DNA of 25,564 nt from JBDNFP01 sp041689775 (lineage in GTDB: Bacteria > Bacteroidota > Bacteroidia > Cytophagales > Spirosomataceae). The first letter of the stretch is position 1. Each line of letters starts with the position of its first letter. The translations under genes were made by a program, and so were the position numbers. Below are positions 7,691 through 16,640 of the stretch, piece by piece. The notes below the pieces were generated by a model. The model had not been told where the DNA came from, made no database searches, and saw only the letters and a program-made list of their open reading frames with translations. The DNA is taken from assembly GCA_041689775.1 (NCBI GenBank), contig JBDNFP010000218.1, forward strand, positions 1 to 25,564, read 5' to 3'.

Positions 7691-8710
7691 ATGCTCATTG
7701 ATCTTCGTTCAGATACTATTACCCGTCCCACCCAAGGTATGCAAGAAGCCATGTGGTCTGCTCCCGTGGGCGACGACGTCTTTGGTGACGACCCATCCGT
7801 AAATGCCCTCGAACAAAAGACGGCCCAGCTATTTGGGATGGAAGCCGCCCTGTTTTGTCCATCCGGTACTATGACCAACCAATTGGCGATCCGCGTACAT
7901 ACTCAGCCCGGTTCGGATGTCATCTGCGACAAACTATCCCATATTTACCTCTACGAAGGAGGTGGTATTATGCTCAACTCTTTATCTTCGGTGAAACTAT
8001 TAGACGGTGACCGGGGAAGGCTAGACGCCCAGCAAGTAGCCGATGCTATCAGTCCATTGAATGATGTGCATTCTACCATCACCCGTTTGGTATCCCTCGA
8101 AAACACCATGAATAAAGGCGGTGGATGCTACTACGATCTCGACGAAATAAGGGCCATTCGGGGAGTTTGTGATGCCCACGATATTCCGCTTCACCTGGAT
8201 GGTGCCCGTCTTTTCAACGCGTTGGTAGCAACCGGCGAAACGCCCGCTCAACACGGTGAGCTATTCGATAGTATCAGCATCTGCTTATCCAAAGGATTAG
8301 GTTGTCCGGTGGGTTCGCTACTTTTGGGCAAAGCCGACTTTATTACCAAGGCCCGACGTTTCCGTAAGGTCATGGGTGGTGGCTGGCGTCAGGCTGGTTT
8401 TTTGGCGGCGGCCGGTACTTACGCGCTCGATCACCAGGTCGATCGTCTGAAAGAAGACCACGCCCGCGCCAAAAGCATTGGTGAGATGCTACGTCACAAA
8501 TTAGAAGTAGAGTATACCTACCCCATTGATACTAATATTGTTATCTTTAAACTACCCGAATCCATCCTGGCCGCGGACTACGTCCGGAAGCTAGATATGC
8601 TTCGCATCAAGGCCGTTACTTTTGGTAAACACCTGGTAAGGTTCGTCACCCACCACGATTTTACGGACGATCACTTAACGGAATTAGAAAAGCAATTAGC
8701 GAAATTGTAA
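7691..8710 (+). CDS. ltaE: Low-specificity L-threonine aldolase
   Basis: A PLP enzyme of fold type I (339 aa) that splits threonine or allo-threonine into glycine and acetaldehyde; cytoplasmic. The family start MLIDLRSDTITRPTQGM is seen at the ATG at 7691. An upstream in-frame TTG at 7631 would only add unrelated residues, so 7691 is chosen. The key motifs are complete: the FGDDPSVN substrate region (31-38), CPSGTMTNQLA (56-66), HLDGARLFNA with the PLP-contacting Asp170, and SICLSKGLGCPVGS with Lys201 as Schiff-base lysine. Length matches the family. It appears to be a single-gene unit closed by a terminator at 8730-8767. Confidence 0.95.
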   Translation: MLIDLRSDTITRPTQGMQEAMWSAPVGDDVFGDDPSVNALEQKTAQLFGMEAALFCPSGTMTNQLAIRVHTQPGSDVICDKLSHIYLYEGGGIMLNSLSSVKLLDGDRGRLDAQQVADAISPLNDVHSTITRLVSLENTMNKGGGCYYDLDEIRAIRGVCDAHDIPLHLDGARLFNALVATGETPAQHGELFDSISICLSKGLGCPVGSLLLGKADFITKARRFRKVMGGGWRQAGFLAAAGTYALDHQVDRLKEDHARAKSIGEMLRHKLEVEYTYPIDTNIVIFKLPESILAADYVRKLDMLRIKAVTFGKHLVRFVTHHDFTDDHLTELEKQLAKL

Positions 8711-8729
8711 TTCGATCTCAATACATTAG

Positions 8730-8767
8730 AAAAGCGATACTCCTGCCCAAGGATTGTCGCTTTTTTT
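8730..8767 (+). terminator. Rho-independent terminator of ltaE
   Basis: AAAAGCGA and TCGCTTTT form an 8-bp stem around a 19-nt loop and run straight into seven T residues. It lies 20 bp after the ltaE stop. Confidence 0.75.
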
Positions 8768-8774
8768 ATGTTTG
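8767..8774 (+). promoter_or_regulatory. -7 element of the mbfA-like gene
   Basis: TATGTTTG matches TAnnTTTG exactly. Transcription would begin near 8780, which supports translation from the ATG at 8853 and argues against the more upstream in-frame TTG at 8754. No good TTTG -33 element was found, so this is tentative. Confidence 0.4.
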
Positions 8775-8852
8775 TATTCGTATCTTCCTGACCCACATCA
8801 TACGATACAAGAATCCTCCCGTCTACCTTTACGAACTTATACCCTGCATTTA

Positions 8853-9950
8853 ATGGATTTAAAGAGCATACAAACCGAAGTGGATGCCAGCTACCTCTAC
8901 GGTATACTAGCCCAACAAGAAGAAGATCCGAATATCGCCCATATTTTTGGCCAGATGAGCGAAATAGAAAAGAGCCATGCCCTTGCCTTTATGGCAAAAA
9001 ATAGCGCACCAACGGCCAACTTACCTCCTCCATCCCGCCGGGCTCGAATACTAAACAGTATTGGAAAGATCTTCGGCTATGACTACATCTTGGGAGTACT
9101 GCTCGATACCGAGAAGAGCCTTTCCGCATCGGTAATGAAGGCACGAAAAACCCACCAATCGGCTCCCTCCCTTTCCGATACGGCCCACGTAACTATCCTG
9201 AAAAACATCCTGGATAATACGAACAAAATCTCCGGAGCGGGGTTGGCGAGATTTGAGAAACACCACCGTTCCGAGGGCGGAAATGCCCTTCGCGCCGCCG
9301 TGTTGGGGGGCAATGACGGTTTGGTATCTAATTTCAGCCTGGTAATGGGAATAGCGGGAGCCACAAGTGGAAAATCGGAAGTACTACTTGCCGGAATGGC
9401 TGGACTATTGGCCGGAGCCTTATCCATGGCATTGGGGGAATGGATTTCCGTTAAAAGCTCGCAGGAACTCAACGAAAATCAAATGCAATTGGAAATGGAC
9501 GAACTGGAAGCCAACCCGGAAGGAGAAGAAAAAGAGCTGGCCTTGATCTATCAGACCAAAGGAATACCGGAAGAGCAAGCCCTAAAAATGGCCAAGGATA
9601 TCATGATGAACAAGGAACACGCCCATGCGGTATTGGTGAAGGAAGAGCTTGGAATCAATGCCGAAGACTTACAGGGCTCGGCCATGGAGGCTGCGCTTTC
9701 GTCCTTTTTCCTGTTTGCCATCGGGGCCATTATACCCGTTATTCCATTTTTCTTTCTGGGCGGAATGCAAGCCATTATATTAAGTACGGTGCTAAGTACG
9801 CTCGGACTCTTTATAATCGGGGCTGCTATTACGTTATTTACCGGTAAAAGTGTTTGGTACTCTGGTATGCGTCAGGTTCTGTTTGGATTGATTGCCGCTG
9901 CCATTACTTTCGGCATCGGTAAGTTAATTGGAGTATCAATGGTCGGCTAA
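8853..9950 (+). CDS. mbfA: Ferritin-like/VIT1 fusion, MbfA-type membrane iron transporter
   Basis: A two-domain protein of 365 aa. Residues 1 to about 145 form a ferritin/rubrerythrin-like helical domain with acidic iron ligands (QQEED near 21-25) and an ExxH motif at 39-42 (EKSH). From about 150 the VIT1/CCC1 transporter domain starts with the family hallmark AAVLGGNDGLVSNFSLVMG, and four or five hydrophobic helices follow. Between the second and third helices lies a long acidic/Met-rich cytoplasmic loop (QLEMDELEANPEGEEKE and further), the typical metal-binding domain. In alphaproteobacteria MbfA exports iron and protects against peroxide; the same role is inferred here. An in-frame TTG at 8754 would add a Pro/Leu/Tyr-rich stretch and sits before the likely promoter, so ATG 8853 is preferred. 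It seems monocistronic, ending in the terminator at 9983. Confidence 0.88.
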   Translation: MDLKSIQTEVDASYLYGILAQQEEDPNIAHIFGQMSEIEKSHALAFMAKNSAPTANLPPPSRRARILNSIGKIFGYDYILGVLLDTEKSLSASVMKARKTHQSAPSLSDTAHVTILKNILDNTNKISGAGLARFEKHHRSEGGNALRAAVLGGNDGLVSNFSLVMGIAGATSGKSEVLLAGMAGLLAGALSMALGEWISVKSSQELNENQMQLEMDELEANPEGEEKELALIYQTKGIPEEQALKMAKDIMMNKEHAHAVLVKEELGINAEDLQGSAMEAALSSFFLFAIGAIIPVIPFFFLGGMQAIILSTVLSTLGLFIIGAAITLFTGKSVWYSGMRQVLFGLIAAAITFGIGKLIGVSMVG

Positions 9951-9982
9951 TTATCTGTTGAAGTAAAATTTGTCAGAACAAG

Positions 9983-10005
9983 AGACCGCCCCACGCGGTC
10001 TTTTT
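9983..10005 (+). terminator. Rho-independent terminator after the mbfA-like gene
   Basis: AGACCGC and GCGGTCT form a 7-bp GC-rich stem with a 5-nt loop, directly followed by TTTT. Confidence 0.8.
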
Positions 10006-10057
10006 GTATTTTTAGCGACTCAAAGCAACAAATACAACTATCTCTAACCTAAATCGA

Positions 10058-13000
10058 ATGAAGAAACTATCCTGTTTACTAGCGGGAATTGCCGTTTTAG
10101 GATTAACCGGAACGCTTTCCGCGCAGTCCCTTCCTCCCGCTCTCTTTCAATCCATGAAAGTCCGCAGTATTGGTCCGGCCGTGATGTCAGGCCGAATCAC
10201 GACGGTGGATGCAGTTCAAACCAACCCCAACATTATATACGCCGGAGCCGCTTCCGGCGGCGTTTGGAAGACCGAAAACGGCGGTGGTACCTGGGAGCCC
10301 ATTTTTGATGATCAACCAACGCTCAACGTTGGATCCTTGGCCATTCAACAGTCTAACCCCAGCGTAGTGTGGGTAGGCACGGGCGAAGGAAACCCCCGCA
10401 ACTCGGTGAGCATAGGCGAGGGCATCTACAAAACTCTCGATGCCGGCAAAACTTGGCAGCGCATGGGGCTGGAAAAAACCCGGAACATCCACAAGGTTAT
10501 CATTGACCCTACTAACCCTGATGTCGTGTACGCCGGGGCGATTGGAAACCCCTACGCAGAGCACCCTGATCGGGGAGTTTTTAAAACAACCGACGGTGGC
10601 AAAACCTGGACCAAAATCCTTTTCACCAACGAAAAGTCAGGTGTTGGCGACATGATAATGGACCCCGCCAACCCGCAAAAGATTCTGGTAGCGATGTGGG
10701 AGCACAAGCGTACTCCCTACGACTTTCAGTCGGGTGGCCCCGGCTCGGGTTTGTACCTTACGTACGACGGGGGTAAAACGTGGAAGAAACTTGGCAAAGA
10801 GCAAGGACTACCCGAAGGCGACTACGGCCGCTGTGGGGTGGCCATCTCCCCCGCCAACCCCAACCGTATGTATGCCATGGTGGAAGCCAAAAAGAATGGC
10901 CTCTACACGACCACGGATGGCGGCTTCAAATGGACTAAGGTTACCGAAGATCCCGATATCGCTACCAATCGTCCTTTCTACTTTAACGACATCATTGCTG
11001 ATCCCGTCAACGAAAATAAACTGTACGCACTTTGGCAGACGGTCAATGTGAGTATTGACGGAGGCAAGTCATTTACAACCGTGGCAAACTTCCGGCAGGC
11101 CCACGCCGATCACCACGCGCTTTGGATTCACCCCAAAGATCCTTCCTACATCATTAATGGAAACGACGGCGGCCTTTCTATTTCAAGGGATGGTGGTCAG
11201 AAGTGGATATTTTCAACCGGAATTCCAGTAGGACAGTTTTATCACGTCAATGTCGATAACGAGATACCCTACAATGTGTACGGAGGTTTGCAAGACAATG
11301 GTTCCTGGAAAGGCCCCGCCTATACCTGGATGAGCGACGGACTTCGTAACTACCTCTGGCAAAGCCTCTGGGGCGGCGACGGTTTTGACGTACTCCCCGA
11401 CCCTGATAACGCCCGCTACGGCTACGCCATGTCACAGGGAGGAAACCTGGGACGTTATGACGCCGAAACTGGACAGAATTACAGCATTCGTCCACCCGCA
11501 CCAGACCTTACTACCCGGCTTCGATTCAATTGGAACGCCGCCCTGGCCCAGGACCCGCTCGACAATAACACCATTTATTACGGTAGCCAGTTTGTGCACA
11601 AAAGCACCGATAAGGGTAAAAGCTGGACCATTGTTTCGTCTGACTTGACCACCAACGACCCCAAAAAGCAGAAGCAGGATGAAAGCGGTGGACTTTCACT
11701 GGACGTAACATCGGCCGAAAACAATACTACGATTCTGGCAATAACTCCTTCCTTTAAGGAAAAAGGGGTTATCTGGGTAACGACCGACGATGGCAACGTA
11801 CAGCTCACCCGCGATGGGGGTAAGACCTGGACCAATCTACGAGATAAAATACCTGGCTTGCCCAAAGAGGCATGGATCCCGCAGGTGAAGGTCTCTAAAC
11901 TCAACGCTGCCGAGGCCTATATCGTAGCTAACCACTACCGCATGGGCGACTTTGCACCCTACATCTACCGTACCCGCAACTACGGCCAAAGCTGGGAGCG
12001 AATCGCTGACGACAAGAAAATGCGGGGCTACGCGTTGAGCGTACTCCCCGACACCGAAGTATCTAACTTGATTTTTGCCGGTACTGAGCACGGCTTATGG
12101 GTGAGTGTGGATGATGGTAAAAACTGGAATCAGTGGAAGCATGGCATACCATCTACCTCCGTAATGGACCTAACCATTCAGGAGCGGGAAGCCGATCTGA
12201 TCATTGGTACCTTCGGTCGGTCGTTGTATGCGCTGGACGATATCCGTCCCTTGCGTACGATTGCTAGCAATAACAAAATTCTGGCCAACAAACTGGTAGC
12301 CTTCAAAACTCCCGATGCCTATTTGGCCGAAACCAAAGATATACCGGGTTATGGTTCGGGAGGAGATGGACTCTATGAGGCCTCTAACCGCACGCGGCAA
12401 GCTCGTCTCACTTACTTCCTAAATCCTGATATGGGGAAGTCTACCAAGCCAGACACCGCTACTGTGCGCGTGTACGATGCTGGCGGGAAGTTAATCCGTA
12501 CCTTCATTGATAAGCCCGATACCGTTGGAATACAACGCACTACCTGGGACCTCCGCGAGCGCGGCATTCGCCAACCCGGCAGCAAGAAGCCCTGTCCCAA
12601 ATCCGCCGAACCTACCGGGTTACCCGTCCTACCCGGATCGTACAAAGTGGTCATCAGCTATAAAGATTTGAAGGATTCGACCATGGTAAACGTACTGGCT
12701 GATCCTCGGTTTACCTACCCCAAAGAAGCTATCCTGGCGCGTCGGGCCATGGCGGACCGATTGGCAATCACCGGCGAAAAACTAACCGCGGCCATCGACC
12801 AGCTCAATGATGCTGATAACACGCTAAAAGTACTGGCGGATCAGGTAAAAAGTACCGAAGATGCTAGTTGGAAGGGTTGGAGTAAAAAGGTAAAGGCCAT
12901 GCAGGATACCGTTAAGGCCAAACGTGAATTGATTGAGCCCAAGCCACTCGGAAAGCAAGGGTACGGTCGGCCTTTCCGCCAAACCGCACTCACCGTATGG

Positions 13001-13213
13001 CGCGACGCATACTATACCGCGGCGGGCTCTCCTTACTCAGGTGGCAAACCTTTCGCACCCAATGCTGACGACGAAAAGATGATTGAAGATGCCGAGCAGT
13101 ATTCAGCCAAAATCCTGTCTCAGCTTAATTCATTTTTCAATACCGAGTGGGAAGCATTTAGGAAAGAAGCCGAGGCTCAGCCCTCTTTGTTGTTTAAGAA
13201 CTACACGGATTAA
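10058..13213 (+). CDS. Secreted BNR/sortilin-like beta-propeller protein (putative glycosyl hydrolase-like)
   Basis: A large exported protein of 1051 aa. A Sec signal peptide covers roughly residues 1-22 (MKKLSCLLAGIAVLGL through LSAQ). Residues about 30-700 form tandem beta-propellers marked by at least ten Asp-box/BNR repeats, for example KTTDGGKTWTK, LTYDGGKTWKK, KSTDKGKSWTI, LTRDGGKTWTN and SVDDGKNWNQ. The C-terminal 300 residues contain a beta-rich segment (RVYDAGGKLIRTF) and a helical tail. Similar VPS10/sortilin-like proteins are common in Bacteroidota and Acidobacteria and are often labelled glycosyl hydrolase or exo-alpha-sialidase, but no catalytic residues can be assigned, so the enzymatic label is weak. 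There is no T9SS sorting domain at the end. It stands alone between two terminators. Confidence 0.88.
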   Translation: MKKLSCLLAGIAVLGLTGTLSAQSLPPALFQSMKVRSIGPAVMSGRITTVDAVQTNPNIIYAGAASGGVWKTENGGGTWEPIFDDQPTLNVGSLAIQQSNPSVVWVGTGEGNPRNSVSIGEGIYKTLDAGKTWQRMGLEKTRNIHKVIIDPTNPDVVYAGAIGNPYAEHPDRGVFKTTDGGKTWTKILFTNEKSGVGDMIMDPANPQKILVAMWEHKRTPYDFQSGGPGSGLYLTYDGGKTWKKLGKEQGLPEGDYGRCGVAISPANPNRMYAMVEAKKNGLYTTTDGGFKWTKVTEDPDIATNRPFYFNDIIADPVNENKLYALWQTVNVSIDGGKSFTTVANFRQAHADHHALWIHPKDPSYIINGNDGGLSISRDGGQKWIFSTGIPVGQFYHVNVDNEIPYNVYGGLQDNGSWKGPAYTWMSDGLRNYLWQSLWGGDGFDVLPDPDNARYGYAMSQGGNLGRYDAETGQNYSIRPPAPDLTTRLRFNWNAALAQDPLDNNTIYYGSQFVHKSTDKGKSWTIVSSDLTTNDPKKQKQDESGGLSLDVTSAENNTTILAITPSFKEKGVIWVTTDDGNVQLTRDGGKTWTNLRDKIPGLPKEAWIPQVKVSKLNAAEAYIVANHYRMGDFAPYIYRTRNYGQSWERIADDKKMRGYALSVLPDTEVSNLIFAGTEHGLWVSVDDGKNWNQWKHGIPSTSVMDLTIQEREADLIIGTFGRSLYALDDIRPLRTIASNNKILANKLVAFKTPDAYLAETKDIPGYGSGGDGLYEASNRTRQARLTYFLNPDMGKSTKPDTATVRVYDAGGKLIRTFIDKPDTVGIQRTTWDLRERGIRQPGSKKPCPKSAEPTGLPVLPGSYKVVISYKDLKDSTMVNVLADPRFTYPKEAILARRAMADRLAITGEKLTAAIDQLNDADNTLKVLADQVKSTEDASWKGWSKKVKAMQDTVKAKRELIEPKPLGKQGYGRPFRQTALTVWRDAYYTAAGSPYSGGKPFAPNADDEKMIEDAEQYSAKILSQLNSFFNTEWEAFRKEAEAQPSLLFKNYTD

Positions 13214-13246
13214 TTCCTGACTGATCCAGAATAAGGAATTCCATGG

Positions 13247-13301
13247 TACCCCGGAGCGAATACTGGTTAAACGACTGGTACTTTCTTCGGGGTATTTTTT
13301 T
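13247..13301 (+). terminator. Terminator of the BNR protein gene
   Basis: TACCCCG (13247-13253) and CGGGGTA (13288-13294) pair as a 7-bp stem across a 34-nt loop and are followed by seven T residues. The long loop makes it less certain than the other terminators. Confidence 0.6.
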
Positions 13302-13316
13302 GTGATTATAATAAAT

Positions 13317-13351
13317 ACTATAAAAATAGTTAGTTAACTATAAAAATAGTT
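13317..13351 (+). promoter_or_regulatory. Twin-repeat operator upstream of blaI
   Basis: The 15-mer ACTATAAAAATAGTT occurs twice, at 13317-13331 and 13337-13351, exactly 20 bp (about two helical turns) apart. Each copy is itself a dyad, ACTAT/ATAGT. Position just before a BlaI-family repressor gene and over its promoter strongly suggests an autoregulatory operator for two BlaI dimers. Confidence 0.7.
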
Positions 13352-13352
13352 T

Positions 13353-13360
13353 TAAATTTG
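13353..13360 (+). promoter_or_regulatory. -7 element directly before the blaI-like ATG
   Basis: TAAATTTG is a perfect TAnnTTTG. It lies only four bases before the ATG at 13365, so the transcript would be leaderless or nearly so. It abuts the second operator copy, so bound repressor would block polymerase. Confidence 0.5.
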
Positions 13361-13364
13361 GTCC

Positions 13365-13739
13365 ATGGAAATAGAAAAACTAACCAATAAGGAAGAGGAG
13401 GTCATGCAAGTACTCTGGACGATGGAGAAAGCTTTCGTTAAAGATGTGCTACCTCACTTTACTGAACCGCCCTTACATTACAATACGCTCTCAACCATTA
13501 TCCGAAATCTGGAAGAGAAAGGGTACGTGGCGCACCGACAGTACGGCAATACCTACCAGTACTACCCGGCCATTCCCAAAGAGGCATACCGGGATCATTT
13601 CGTACTCAATAAAGTAGTGGGGAACTACTTCAATGACTCTTACAAGGATCTGGTTGCTTCTTTTGCCAAGCAAGAAAAAGTAAGCCCTAATGAACTACGC
13701 GAGATCATAAAAATGATTGAAGAAGATTCCACCACCTAA
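13365..13739 (+). CDS. BlaI/MecI/CopY-family transcriptional repressor
   Basis: A 124-aa winged-helix repressor of the family that controls beta-lactamase and related cell-envelope responses and is inactivated by proteolysis. The start MEIEKLTNKEEEVMQVLWTM is the typical first helix, and YNTLSTIIRNLEEKGYV at 39-55 is the recognition helix plus wing strand; RQYGNTYQYYPAI forms the wing. The C-terminal helices (VVGNYFNDSYKDLVASFAKQ) are the dimerisation and cleavage region. Length is standard. Only 12 nt separate its stop from the M56 peptidase gene, its expected partner. The doubled dyad at 13317-13351 is its likely binding site. No beta-lactamase or PBP gene is nearby, so the regulated output is probably within this small cluster. 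Confidence 0.93.
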   Translation: MEIEKLTNKEEEVMQVLWTMEKAFVKDVLPHFTEPPLHYNTLSTIIRNLEEKGYVAHRQYGNTYQYYPAIPKEAYRDHFVLNKVVGNYFNDSYKDLVASFAKQEKVSPNELREIIKMIEEDSTT

Positions 13740-13751
13740 ACCCCATCACTC

Positions 13752-15503
13752 ATGCTTTTCCCGTACCTGATCAAAGTAAGCCTGTTACTGGGCGGCCTGA
13801 CGCTGGGCTACCGTTGGCTCATTCAGTTTGAATCATTCTCGAAAGTGAACCGGGCTTTACTATGGCTTAATGTAGCGGCGGCCTGGTTGCTACCCCTGAT
13901 CCCACTGGCGGAGTGGGGGCCGGTAGAGGTGCAACAGGAATTTCACCAAACCCTCCCCGAATTGGTGCGAAGTATACCGGTGGCTACCCGCTATTTTTTA
14001 CTCCCACCCGCAGCTACCAGCCCTATTCTCTATCAGTCTGCTACCGGCTGGCAAATTTCTGATTGGCTGCTTTTGGTGTACGGCATAGGGTTACTACTCA
14101 TGACGGGGCGTTTTCTGTACCGGCTGAGTGGATTGCTTCTTTCGCTGCGCAATGCACCAGCCGAACCCCTGGGTGAGGGTATTCTGCTAGTATGTAACGA
14201 ACAGAATAACTCGCCCTACTCCTTCTTTCGCTGGATTGTCTGCAATCCGGATAGCCATTCCGACGGCGCCTTACAGCAAATTCTGGCCCATGAAAGCGAG
14301 CATGTAAGGCAGTGGCATAGCGCCGATTTACTTTTGGCTGAGCTGCAACGGATAGCCCTTTGGTTCAATCCCTTTTCCTGGGTGCATCAGCGATTGGTGC
14401 AGGGCAATCTGGAGTTTCTGGCCGACCGGGCGGTGTTGGAACATGGGTACGAGAAAAAACAATACCAGCTTAACTTGCTAAAAACCGCCCTGCAAACTAA
14501 CGAACTCCCCCTGACCAACTCTTTTGCCCAATCCTTGCTCAAAAAGCGCATCAAAATGATGAACCGGAGACCATCTCCCTACTGGGTGTGGGGAAAGTAT
14601 GCTTTTCTATTGAGTACGCTCTATCTGTCTTCGGCCTTTGTGGCTCCGTATAAGCATCAGATCGTGGAAATAACACCGGAGGTGGTGAAGCCTTTAGTGA
14701 GTGCATTGGTAGAAGAGGCGCTATCAGAACCTGGAAAAACACTTAAAGAATCTATACTTGATCCAAAAGCCATTGAAAATATAGAGCCAGACTCTCTAAG
14801 TCAGGAAGACATGGACACGGTGAAGTACCAACCCAAAAAATGGGTATTGGTTAGGGGAGATACTCTCTATTGGGCTGTCCCGGCGCGGGCTACGCTGAGT
14901 GATTTGAATAGTATACAGGAAGGAATCAAAAGCTTTGGAAGTGAAATGACCATCAACTCCTTTAAATATGATCCATTGCAACTCTTCCTTACCTCCCTTA
15001 CTTTAAAGATCAAGCAGAAGGGCGGGAGTGGAACTATCGACGCTGGTGTGGCGCAGTACTCACCTATAAAAGGATGTTCTGGCTATATCACCAAATCGGG
15101 GGGACTGGGTATGGGACAGACTCCGCCAACTTCTCTACAAAAACAGCTCCAACAAGACTACCAGGAAGCAAATGGATTAAAACAGCAAAATAGCATAACT
15201 TATGCCAGGGATAGCCTGGAACAGGTTCTGAAAAAGAACGGGGGCAGTTATGGGAACAGTACGTATCTCAAAAAATACCTGGAAGGCAGCTACGCCAATA
15301 CTATTCTACGAGAGGAAGGTATTGGCAAATCGGAAAGTAATACATTACTACTCACTGAGCTGGTGAAGAGTGCTGATTTTCTGCTGGACGGAACGCCTTC
15401 AACCTTTGAAAAACTGAATCAGTTACCTTTTCATCAATTTGACAACGTGACTATTCTGAAAGCTCAGAATGGCCAAAAATTTATCTCCGTATTCACCCGG
15501 TAA
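13752..15503 (+). CDS. M56-family BlaR1-like membrane metallopeptidase
   Basis: A 583-aa inner-membrane zinc protease that by family analogy senses an envelope signal and cleaves the neighbouring BlaI-type repressor. N-terminal hydrophobic helices lie at about 5-22, 35-52 and 103-130. The zinc motif HESEH is at residues 180-184, followed by the downstream acidic ligand region LEFLADRAVLEHGYEKK. A further membrane helix lies near 283-300 (YAFLLSTLYLSSAFV). The C-terminal 280 residues are periplasmic, low in known motifs, and lack the penicillin-binding sensor domain of true BlaR1, so the signal is unknown. It is co-transcribed with the upstream repressor and a downstream secreted protein 23 nt away. 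Confidence 0.9.
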   Translation: MLFPYLIKVSLLLGGLTLGYRWLIQFESFSKVNRALLWLNVAAAWLLPLIPLAEWGPVEVQQEFHQTLPELVRSIPVATRYFLLPPAATSPILYQSATGWQISDWLLLVYGIGLLLMTGRFLYRLSGLLLSLRNAPAEPLGEGILLVCNEQNNSPYSFFRWIVCNPDSHSDGALQQILAHESEHVRQWHSADLLLAELQRIALWFNPFSWVHQRLVQGNLEFLADRAVLEHGYEKKQYQLNLLKTALQTNELPLTNSFAQSLLKKRIKMMNRRPSPYWVWGKYAFLLSTLYLSSAFVAPYKHQIVEITPEVVKPLVSALVEEALSEPGKTLKESILDPKAIENIEPDSLSQEDMDTVKYQPKKWVLVRGDTLYWAVPARATLSDLNSIQEGIKSFGSEMTINSFKYDPLQLFLTSLTLKIKQKGGSGTIDAGVAQYSPIKGCSGYITKSGGLGMGQTPPTSLQKQLQQDYQEANGLKQQNSITYARDSLEQVLKKNGGSYGNSTYLKKYLEGSYANTILREEGIGKSESNTLLLTELVKSADFLLDGTPSTFEKLNQLPFHQFDNVTILKAQNGQKFISVFTR

Positions 15504-15526
15504 GTACCTTATCCATCTGTATAAAT

Positions 15527-16390
15527 ATGAAAAAGAAAGCACTTTTATTCAGCATAGCTCTTTGTGTTATTAGCCACTTGCTTTTGGGGCAGGATACTAT
15601 TCGTCTAACATTTGATAGAAGTGTTGAAGGGCATTTTAATGCATTGTACCCAGGTATGGCATTGACCAATACCAAATCTTTCAAAGGTGTACCGGAAGCA
15701 ATGGACCAACAGGTATTCCTCATCAATCTGCAGAGGAGTCAGTCAAGTGTTACAAATTATCAAAAAGGATATTTTTCGGAAAAAGATTTTGATAAGTTAA
15801 TGAAGGCCTATAAACTCGACACAACGGGACTTTATAGAGGTAAGGATCTCAACAACAGCTTACCTATTGTATCGGCACTCTATCCAGGAAACCGGAAAGT
15901 AATCATCGCAGATTTGAATTTTAACAATGATTTTAGTGATGATAAGATTTTTGAATACCTGATACCCGATTTCAACGCTAGGTATCCCCAGGATTCTATT
16001 GAAGCTTTGTATGTAAACTATGATTATTTCTATGAAGGAAAGCTTCAAAAAAGGCAACTACCCATCAAACTTTTGCCGGCTACCCACGGGTTTAACTCGG
16101 CCAATCCGGAGGATAAACCGTTAATGGTTATAATTTCGATTAACCAGTGGCGAAGCGCCCACTTCAAACTCGAAGGAAAAGAGTATGAAATTGCCTTGGA
16201 TCACCCTCAGGATATTAATGCCAACTATACCCAAAACTGTGATCTGGAGGTAAAAAACGTAGCTTCGAACAAGCCGATTCGATTCGAGCCCTCTTTAAAA
16301 CCCGGTGTATTTTTTTCGTTAGGTGGTAAAATGGTCAAGCTAAACAACATTGCTTTCTTCGGAGATACGGCTGATTTGATCATAAAATAA
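15527..16390 (+). CDS. Secreted protein of unknown function in the blaI-M56 cluster
   Basis: A 287-aa protein starting with a Sec signal peptide (MKKKALLFSIALCVISHLLL, cleavage probably near Gly-Gln at 21-22). The mature part is beta-rich and acidic; KVIIADLNFNNDFSDDKIFE at about 124-143 recalls the Asp/Asn-rich N-D-F-x-D-D-x-x pattern seen in Bacteroidota proteins that sit near thioredoxin-like or peptidase genes. No catalytic motif is recognised. It lies 23 nt behind the M56 peptidase on the same strand, so it is probably the third gene of that operon and a possible partner or output of the signalling pair. Function unknown. Confidence 0.75.
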   Translation: MKKKALLFSIALCVISHLLLGQDTIRLTFDRSVEGHFNALYPGMALTNTKSFKGVPEAMDQQVFLINLQRSQSSVTNYQKGYFSEKDFDKLMKAYKLDTTGLYRGKDLNNSLPIVSALYPGNRKVIIADLNFNNDFSDDKIFEYLIPDFNARYPQDSIEALYVNYDYFYEGKLQKRQLPIKLLPATHGFNSANPEDKPLMVIISINQWRSAHFKLEGKEYEIALDHPQDINANYTQNCDLEVKNVASNKPIRFEPSLKPGVFFSLGGKMVKLNNIAFFGDTADLIIK

Positions 16391-16640
16391 CTGGAAAATA
16401 TATTTTTTAACGTATGATAACCACTATTCTCCCTGAGACGTTGCCTAGCCTCTTTTATATTTAATTTCAAAAAAACATCTAACTATTTAATTTTCAGTAC
16501 GTATTGGTACAGTTTTTTAGGGGTAATAATTGTAAAGAATAAACACTGCATCACCGAGTACTTTCACTCGGGAAAATAAAAATCCACACCAGTAGCTGTT
16601 TATTTATAAAAGATATTACTCATTAAAACTTAAACTATCC

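Noticed and set aside
8754..8852. TTG start 99 bp upstream for the MbfA-like gene
   Set aside because: It begins within the ltaE terminator stem and covers the likely -7 promoter element; ATG 8853 gives a normal ferritin-like start.
16554..16571. 6-bp-arm hairpin (CCGAGT/ACTCGG) as a terminator of the 15527-16390 gene
   Set aside because: It lies 164 bp after the stop, has no T-run behind it, and could equally be a chance dyad in the leader of the next gene.
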